Source: Erpetoichthys calabaricus
Taxonomy: Eukaryota > Chordata > Cladistia > Polypteriformes > Polypteridae
Assembly (NCBI RefSeq): GCF_900747795.2
Contig: NC_041395.2
Span: forward strand, 33,427,632-33,491,631
Direction of reading: 5' to 3'
Length of the DNA: 64,000 bases
Made by a program: the position numbers and the translations under genes. The notes under the pieces were generated by a model that saw nothing but the letters and a program-made list of their open reading frames with translations, was not told where the DNA came from and did no database searches. Positions 56,760 to 64,000 of the stretch are shown here, in pieces (position 1 is the first letter of the stretch; each line of letters starts with the position of its first letter).

Positions 56760-57510
56760 ATTGCAAAATCACCCACTCAGGAAAAGATTGAGTGGTGTAC
56801 AACAAAAGGGTTTTATTGCCCGATTTCACAACTCTCCCCTATGGATTGTAAAGAGGGATTTGATGTTAGACTTCAGCACCCGATCTCAAAAATTGTCTCT
56901 GGGCCCTCCTGTTCAGGAAAATCACATTATGTGATAAAGCTTTTGTAGCACGCGGACCGTGTGCTTTCTCGCCGCCCTGACAATACAGTCTGGTTTTACA
57001 GCTGTTGGCAGCCTCTGTACACCAAACTGTTAGCACGATCTGCAAAAACAAAATTTTTGGAGGGGACACCTTCTTCAAGCAACGATGAACTACTGCCGCC
57101 TGACAGTGTTAGCTTGGTGATCGTCGACGATTTGATGGAACAGGTGAGCCAGAGCAAAGAGAGCGGGCCGTCACAAAATATACTCACAGGAATTTGTCCA
57201 TCATTTACTTGGTCCAAAATGTATTTTTTCAAGGCAAGAAAAGTAGAACGATAAATCTGAATGTCAATTACATCACCCTCTTTAAAAACTCTCGAGATAA
57301 GCTGCAAATCACAGAGTTAGCACGCCAAATGTACCCTGGGAGGGTTAAATTTTTCTTGGAGGCCTTTGAGGACTCTACAAAGGCCCCTTACGGTTATCTG
57401 TTGGTGAATCTGAAAGCCCATATGCCTGACGAATTTCGTCTACATACTGGATTGTTTCCTCCCGACTGGTCTGCGGTGTACGTCGTGAAAAGATAAAGAT
57501 GTACGATCTT
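56760..57510 (+). pseudogene. Fossil packaging ATPase part of Polinton
   Basis: A P-loop signature (GPSCSGKS) and downstream stretches match the FtsK/HerA-type genome-packaging ATPase of Polintons and adintoviruses. It is broken. Confidence 0.75.
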
Positions 57511-57769
57511 CCAAGTATTTGAGAAAGAGCCAGCACGTCGTGCAGAATAAAAAGAAATCTCCCTCTGCTCAAGACACTGCATAGGGTTTCCTGTCACCAA
57601 GCGAGGCACTGGACGATTTAATTTACGTTCTGGTCGAAAAAGCTCTTAATTACTTTAAAAGGCAATGTACCACTGACGTCCAGACAGTTCAAGCTGCTGA
57701 AGAATTGTTGCGCTGTTAAAAAAACTCAGCGATAAAAAGCTTACCGTTAAAAAGAAAAAAACCCTTTTA

Positions 57770-58550
57770 AATCAGAAAGGTGGATTTCTTGGAGCCCTAA
57801 GTGCAGCCATTCCTTTCATTACTAGTTTAATAGGTTCGAGAGTATAAATATGGAATACATGCACAAGATGTACCTGGTACCTCAACAACAAATGGCTCAA
57901 TTGCAACAGAAAGCCACGGCTTCCAGTGACCTTTTAAGCGCTACAGAAAGTGAACTGCATAATCAAATGAAATTCATACTTGAGGGCGGCACGGTGGCGC
58001 AGTGGGTAGCGCTGCTGCCTCGCAGTTGGGAGATCTGGGGACCTGGGTTCGATTCCCGGGTCCTCCCTGCATGGAGTTTGCATGTTCTCCCCGTGTCTGC
58101 GTGGGTTTCCTCCGGGTGCTCCGGTTTCCTCCCACATTCCAAAGACATGCAGGTTAGGTGGATTGGCGATTCTAAATTGGCCCTAGTGTATGGTTGGTGT
58201 GTGGGTGTGTTTGTGTGTGTCCTGCAGTGGGTTGGCACCCTGCCCAGGATTGTTTCCTGCCTTGTGCCCTGTGTTGGCTGGGATTGGCTCCAGCAGACCC
58301 CCGTGACCCTGTGTTCGGATTCAGCGGGTTGGAAAATGGATGGATGGATGGAATTCATACTTGAACGCATTGACTTGAGCGCTGATGCAAAAGTAAAACT
58401 TTTTACGACCATCTTGCAAAGATACCTTACCTTTGTGAAAAAAGCGGATAAAGAAACCGGTGCTCCGACGCTATTGCTGCCTGCAGAGAACAAGGAGGAT
58501 CCGTCGGGTGAGATCAGAGTCTCCTAGTACCCCAGAAGATCAGGTGTACA
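57770..58550 (+). pseudogene. Fossil Polinton gene of unclear role, hit by V-SINE
   Basis: A short gene-like stretch of unclear function sits between the ATPase and the next fossil gene. A V-SINE is inserted in it. It is decayed. Confidence 0.5.
57984..58351 (+). mobile_element. Full-length V-SINE inside the Polinton
   Basis: Complete head, V domain and ATGG tail. A perfect 13-bp duplication AATTCATACTTGA flanks it (57971-57983 and 58352-58364). It is younger than its host element. Confidence 0.94.
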
Positions 58551-58619
58551 GTAAGATTTTGAAAAGTGCGCCGGTTAAATCAAAGAAGTATACAGAACTT
58601 AATTTTACAGAAAATGTCA

Positions 58620-59010
58620 CATAGCACTAATACAGCCTACTGGAACGGCTTGGGAGAGAGTGTTTCGTGAAGAGCCATTAGCCGATATGAATATGGTCGA
58701 TCTAATGCAGAACTTGACCACCCGTCACAACATACCGTCCTATCAGAGACCTAGGGGGTGGAAGGAATTTGTCAAGGCCATGGCCGGTTTGATCCTTCCA
58801 ACATCCGCCATGCCAAACGCTGACATGAGAGAACTTCTGGAGAGCTTCAAACCTTCTGTCACGGATGGTGTCACTGCCACTGTTTCTGATATACCTTATG
58901 GTTTTCTTGCCAAATCTCGCAAAAAGAATGACTGGACTCCTTATTGCAATGTAAATATATTTTTGTTTAATAAAATATTAAATTTGATTTCAGAGTCTGC
59001 CTATTCTTTA
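58620..59010 (+). pseudogene. Fossil Polinton gene, function unknown
   Basis: An open stretch between the ATPase block and the protease, in Polinton context. I do not recognise its family with certainty. Confidence 0.4.
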
Positions 59011-59259
59011 TTAAGATTATTACAGGTCATAGAACATCGCATACAGGGGTAATCCTGAAACCCTCTTGAAGTGTTCTTAGACAAGGTGCGGACAAATTTT
59101 TGAACCATATAATCGTTCTTTGTGACTTCATTAAAATACAGGTTCATGACATCTTTATAAGAGCGTCCTTTCCCTCTGATGCAGGAAAAAAAAAAATAGT
59201 GTTGCCTGCAGATGGTGGAAAACCAGCTTTGAAGCTGTTGGGAACGGTGAATAATTTCT

Positions 59260-59560
59260 TTACAGTTTGTTTAAAAAGCTGTATTTTTCCTCAGGAAAAT
59301 AGATAAAGTCTGGTGGGCCACCGTAGGAATCAAAAAATTCTCCAGTTCTGTCTTCTCTGAGAAGTATCGCCAACCAGTGCTCTCCGGGTTGATTTTGACG
59401 GTGAGTATTGACGATCATGGTTGGGAGATCCGCAAGTATTTTTTCAGGCAGTTCATCACACACCAACACTCTGTAAAACAGATTTTCTGTGTACAGGTTA
59501 TGGGACATGAGTTTGGTGATCTGCAGTGTGTTCATGCTTTTTAGTAATCATAAAGTATGT
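59260..59560 (-). pseudogene. Fossil adenain-like cysteine protease part of Polinton
   Basis: The GEHWLAI and EFFDSYG signatures match the adenovirus-type maturation protease of Polintons. It is incomplete. Confidence 0.8.
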
Positions 59561-59579
59561 TTCTTCTCTGGCTTATTTC

Positions 59580-60800
59580 AGAGAATTAGACTATTAGATT
59601 CACAGTGTGAGGTAGGGGTACCCCAAAGTGGACTTCAAATCTCATGTTCCCGGTTTTCACCAATGAGAAATAGACTCCGCATTCTTGATCAGGCATCAAA
59701 TCAAAGGCAAATAGGGTGTAGCCCCAGGAGAAGTCAGTACGGATGACGGCTAGAGGCAGGGCTTTCAAATAACACAAGGTTGTAATATTCTCAAGTTCTG
59801 CTGTCATTAGCAAAATTGGGCTGAAATAGCTTGGCAGGAATCTGCTCTCTGTCCAAATACAAGGCCAGGAACTCCACATTGTTATGCTTAAAATTGAAGG
59901 GGTTTCTGGTGTAATCCCCTGAAAAGGCAACATTATCCACCTTGCCTATGATCACATACTTGGGCAGCAGACCCAAGAAAAGGTTATCCTGATTGCACAC
60001 TAGTGTCCCCGTCGGCATACCGAGAACTTTCATATTTCACTCTTTCCATGGGGTACTTGGCATTGGCGGACGTGAGAGCATGGGTGTGCCCTAATTTCAC
60101 TGCTGCTGAAACTAACTTTCTTGACAAAAAGAGCGGCGGATAAAATGTTTACTTTGTAACGCTCTGCATCTCTGAACATCAGACAGAATTCATTTTTGTT
60201 CCGCACCATTTTAATTTGGACATCCACATCGTTTAGAATTAATTTTTCTTGAAAATAGGTTGGAATGAATATGTTCAAGGAGCTCTACCGTTTTACCCTG
60301 GGATGTATAACCGTTTCTTTTTTTGAATCCCTCATTTGGACCATCCATGGTTGTGTTTTCATGTTCATTAGCTGTGTCTTTGTAAAAAAAGACCTGCTGC
60401 AAAATTGAGAATTGTGAGTTTCATTGCTGCATTAGCAGCCCCTCAAAAATGGCCCTGTACGGGTAAAGGCTGGAACTTTGATATTAAGCGATCTCCCAGG
60501 GTCACATCCACTTGTGAAAATAAACTGGCTATCGGATAATTAACAAAGGATAGCTTGGCAGCGGTTGCAGGATTAGTTCCATCGGCCTTGACGATTTTGC
60601 ATCCGACGTGTAGAAGCATGTTATTCAGGTCCAAGTAGTATTCACTGTTCCCAGTAATCAGAAACTCTAGCGGCGCAACTTCAGATAGAGCTGAGAGAGG
60701 AGGTACCTCGACGTAGATGCTTTTTTCTATGCTAGTCTGTGTCTAGGGCACCGTAAACAAGTCCAGTTCGGATTTCACACACTCTTGAGACAATCGAACG
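59580..60800 (-). pseudogene. Fossil major capsid protein part of Polinton
   Basis: Several stretches, including one with SLFSQVDVTLGDRLIS, match the double jelly-roll major capsid protein of Polintons and adintoviruses. It is broken in multiple places. Confidence 0.78.
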
Positions 60801-60879
60801 AAAGACATCTTGAGTTAAAAATGTTTACCTTTGCGGCAGAGAGATGTAAAAGCTGAACGGCATGCCTTTTTGATGATCA

Positions 60880-61320
60880 GTCCTGCACGTTACCAGGGAG
60901 GTCTCTTACATTTATTTTTCCTCATCACCATCAGCCCTAAACCTTCTTGATTTTCTTCGCTTCCTTGAGTCATCGGTCTGGACATGGCCCCCGCCACCAC
61001 ATCTGACAATTTAGAATCCTCTTTCAAGAGAGGCAAAGCTCTTCTAAACAGCCCGCGAAATATCCCAACAATTCCAGAACCGTACATCACAGGGGCCCCA
61101 AAGGACCCGGGGAATCTGTTGTCAGCTTGGGATTCATAATAATACATGGTAAGTTCTCATCTCAGTATTAATTGTGCATACACTGCTTAGCGGGTCTGAA
61201 ATGTAACTTGACTGACCTTGCCAAACTGAAATGGAACAGATTTGTTCTGATCCATCTTTATTTCAATGGTCAAAGTATCAAACTGAGTCTTGCTGACCGG
61301 AACATAGTGCGGCTTCTCAT
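60880..61320 (-). pseudogene. Fossil minor capsid/penton-like parts of Polinton
   Basis: A glycine-rich stretch (GSGIVGIFRGLFRRALPL) and a second piece up to 61320 resemble adintovirus-type minor capsid or penton genes. Broken and cut off on the right by the hAT insertion. Confidence 0.6.
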
Positions 61321-61321
61321 A

Positions 61322-64000
61322 GATCGGGGTCGGCAACCTGCGGCTCGCGAGCCACATGCAGCTCTTTGGATGTGAAGCTGCGGCTCTTTAGTTCCATACG
61401 CAAATATTATTTATTTTATCAAAAAAAAAAAAAAAACACATTTCAAAATCGTTCTGAATCGATTAACGAGGATTAGGCACCGATTCTCTCTCTCAGCCAC
61501 TTGTACTCGCTTTTCATCGCACCCCTCCCCCGTGACACGCGTCGTCAGTCTGTCGGAAGCTCTCGAATGACGCCGTCATCGGATGTTTCTATGTAGGTTT
61601 TAATTCGCTTTCGACGCAAGACAATTTGGCGTCTTCACCAGTGCTTTGGCTGTGACGTATAGTTTGTTGTTTCAAGTAAAAGAGTCAGAAGCGAATTATC
61701 TTCTCAAAGTTTTGTATGTACATATATATATAATAATAATAAAAAAACCGAAGTAAAGGTAGGTAACATAATAAGTATTATATTTTTAAAATACATATTA
61801 TACATATTTTTTTCCAAATAAGATACCCAACTACTTTTTTGAAGTCAATAAGAATTGTCAATAAAGAAACAAAGTACTACTGTTGGATATTACTGCGAAA
61901 GTGTTTTTATTAAAATATATATTTAATAAATTACCTATTTTATTTTTTATCTATTTTATAGCTTTTATTATTTAAAATTAGCGTTAAAATAATAAATTAT
62001 AAGTGTAAGTACCTATAAATTGTTATTTAATAAACCTATTTTCAAACTCTGAGGATCAAAGTAGGTAGGTATTTGCAGTTTTAGATTGTTTATATGTTTG
62101 ACAATTTTCATTGATTTTGGCATAGCTGGGCATAACACCTTTACTCGTAAACTAAGTATCTAATATTTGCCAAAATTAAAAAAAATTGGGTTGTGTGGTT
62201 TTATGAAACCACGATGCAAGTGAAACTTTTGTTCTGATTGTAGGCATTTGACTCACTAGCTGTATCGTTGTCCATCACGATCAAGTGAACAACAACATTT
62301 ACATCAAAACACTGATCAAAACACACAAATACCGCGGAGCACTTGCACGAATGAGTGAGAATATTAATTCTACACATTTAGCTGTTGCGAGCCATGTACG
62401 CCGCCATATTGGCCTTGGCTGCATACACTTTACCCCTACTCCGCGGCGCTGATGCGAGCCATTGGCGCCGCCACATTGGCCTTGGCTGCTCGACCGAGCA
62501 TCTTTCACTTTACCCCTACTCCGCGGCCGGCTGTAATGCGACATGCGATAGATGGACGGAAAAATTTGAGGCGATGTAAAAAAAGTTTCACTTTAAAAAA
62601 AAAAAAAAAAAAACTAAAATGTGCAGACTGCGCCGTGATAAACACGTTCTGACAAGTCCGTTCGTGCCAGTCGGCGATCACCGCACACGGGAGGCGACCA
62701 CAGATGCGACGAAACTATGTACTTATAGTCAATCAGTACGTGAGAGAGTGAGACAAACAGTGTTTCGTGTCTAAATTATTTTAATAATTAAATTATTAGA
62801 GAATTATTTATTTTATTTAGGTAAGTATTTTTAATTGGGAAATATCGTTGTAAAATGTTTTTTGATAAATTGTATTTCATTATGCCCAGCTTCTCGTATG
62901 TATTTACTTAGGTATACGTTGACATAGTAAATAATTGCAAAACTTGTCGTCATCTGCTGTTTTGGATACCTAAATAATAATTTTAAAAATTCTTTATTAC
63001 AGCTTCATTGCAAGCATGGCATCTACAAAAAAAAAAAAGAGAAGAACTGAAGAAGAGCATCGAGAATTCAATCTGGATTGGATGGAGTCGTTCGCTTTCA
63101 TATGCAACTCAGATGGCCTTCCGACTTGTCTCATTTGCCACGAAAAACTCGCACACAATAAGAAATCAAATTTAGAGAGACACTTCACTAAAAAACATAC
63201 TCAGTTTGCTAGTAAATATCCAGCCGGCGAAGAACGAAAAAAAGCTGTCGACGAGCTCCAAAAACAAAAACAGCAATCAAGTTCCATGTTAAGTAACTGA
63301 ACGCAATCTACAAGTAATGTTAATCTGGCAAGCTTCACGGTATCACTAGAAATTGCAAAAAAAGGCAAACCATTCACAGATGGTGAGTATGTCAAAGATT
63401 GCTTCATACGTGCATCTGAAGAACTGTTTCGTGATTTCAAAAACAAACCAGAAATCTTGAAAAAAATCAAAGATTTGCCACTATCCGCTAAAACAGTACA
63501 AGATAGAATAGCTAAAATGTCTTCAAATGTAACATATTTGCAGGTGGAAGATATTCAACTTTCTTCTGCCTTATCACTTGCTATAGATGAGTCTTGCGAC
63601 GTAAAAGACACGGCACAAGTTGCCCTTTTTGTCAGGTATATGTCTTCCCAAGGTGCAAAAGAAGAACTTCTAGGATTGCTACCGCTCTCGGGACAAACTA
63701 GAGGGGAAGATATAGCGAATGGCGTGCAAAAATGCCTTGAAGACAATAAGATCGATTTTAATAAAATCGTTTCAATAGCAACTGATGGAGCCAGAAGTAT
63801 GACAGGAAAAAATAAAGGGGCAACAACGATTCTTCAGAGCAAAATAAACCATGAAATTCTTACGTTTCACTGCATAATACACCAAGAAGCGCTTTGTGCC
63901 CAAACATTTCCGGCCGAAATAGTTGAGGTCATGAATTTGGTAATCAAGATTGTTAACAGCATCTTGTCAAAAGCACTCTACCATCGTCAGTTTAAAGAAT
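61322..64000 (+). mobile_element. hAT transposon, 5' part (continues past window)
   Basis: The left terminus (GGGGTCGGCAACCTGCGGCT near 61326) is typical of a large hAT family with GTF2IRD2/ZBED-like transposases. About 1.7 kb of AT-rich 5' non-coding DNA follows, including a 65-bp imperfect duplication near 62390-62530 (GGCCTTGGCTGC twice) and a poly-A run. The transposase gene begins at 63016. The 3' end lies beyond 64000. Confidence 0.8.
63016..64000 (+). CDS. hAT transposase (GTF2IRD2/ZBED-like), 5' part with one stop
   Basis: It starts [20 protein letters not shown] and has a BED-type zinc finger (CLICHEKL ... LERHFTKKH, residues about 37-60). An in-frame TGA lies at 63298-63300. After it the same frame is open to the window end (about 233 codons). 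That part contains [20 protein letters not shown] (first catalytic Asp region), [14 protein letters not shown] (second Asp region) and [11 protein letters not shown], all standard hAT motifs. The third acidic residue and the hATC dimerisation domain are outside the window. A possible splice acceptor (TTTATTACAG) precedes the ATG, so a 5' exon is possible. It is well preserved compared with the other DNA transposons here. Confidence 0.85.

Larger units (their letters stand above)
56221..61320. mobile_element. Fossil Polinton/adintovirus-like element
   Basis: Remnants of the Polinton gene set lie in two blocks. On the plus strand are a family-B DNA polymerase, a packaging-type ATPase and two further structural-type genes. 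On the minus strand are a cysteine protease and capsid genes. No integrase or terminal repeat is recognised. It is broken, with many breaks (more than ten across the genes). It has a V-SINE inserted at 57984 and is cut on the right by a hAT transposon at about 61322. The decay suggests an old insertion. Confidence 0.82.

Noticed and set aside
59260-59535. Cysteine protease as a host SENP/ULP gene
   Set aside because: It has adenain-type signatures and lies among Polinton-type relics.
63016-64000. Host GTF2IRD2 or ZBED gene
   Set aside because: A hAT terminus lies 1.7 kb upstream and the frame has a stop; it is a transposon that shares ancestry with those host genes.
1-64000. D, J or constant-region exons
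   Set aside because: I looked for a paired 12-bp-spacer RSS, WGxG joining motifs and C-domain Cys patterns by eye and found none. This was not an exhaustive search.

Overview
The window looks like a germline immunoglobulin variable-segment cluster from a ray-finned fish. An early-branching lineage such as bichirs or reedfish would fit the repeat content, but that is inference. Host genes are few: five V segments, all on the minus strand (three look usable, two are pseudogenes), and one tRNA-Leu(UAA)-like gene. Transposable elements of many classes explain most of the rest. All V segments share one architecture: octamer, TATA-like box, 43-bp leader exon, intron of about 110 bp, 322-bp V exon, then heptamer, 23-bp spacer and nonamer. 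Framework sequence ([32 protein letters not shown]) and the 23-bp spacer point to heavy-chain-type V. D, J and C segments are not visible and should lie to the left of position 1.

Layout. 1-2.1 kb: V1 with its conserved 5' flank and a V-SINE. 4.5-10 kb: a Harbinger-like element, a 5S rRNA-derived SINE, an old V-SINE and a hAT MITE. 11.1-13.5 kb: a Rex3 LINE with an inverted 5' half. 14.0-14.4 kb: an L2 3' end. 14.5-23.35 kb: one broken hAT transposon carrying a nearly intact L2 LINE and a SINE that itself carries a 3-kb non-autonomous Helitron. 23.6-25.1 kb: V2. 27-29 kb: LINE scraps. 29.6-32.75 kb: a second Rex3, also 5'-inverted. 33.7-34.2 kb: pseudogene V3, cut by V-SINE sequence. 34.3-40.1 kb: CR1, Rex1/L2-like and R4/Dong-like LINE pieces, a 21-bp-type minisatellite with a V-SINE in it, and a GTF2IRD2-like hAT. 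40.2-42.7 and 48.2-50.9 kb: two copies of an extended V duplication unit (V4 functional-looking, V5 dead), separated by retroelement debris and an L2 with an SGNH-esterase ORF1. 51-55.7 kb: a Tc1 end, a tRNA, a Tigger-like MITE and unassigned sequence. 55.7-56.2 kb: a second Helitron-type end with internal repeats. 56.2-61.3 kb: a fossil Polinton/adintovirus-like element. 61.3-64 kb: the 5' part of a comparatively well preserved hAT transposon that runs off the window.

How it fits together. The V segments appear to have multiplied by duplicating units that include flanking DNA well beyond the exons; later element insertions make the units differ in length. SINEs and LINEs here show two tail partnerships: V-SINE with Rex3, and 5S- or tRNA-headed SINEs with L2. 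The most notable host signal is an unusually long CDR1, fixed in length in all five V segments, with an acidic DSDGD core kept in four of them.
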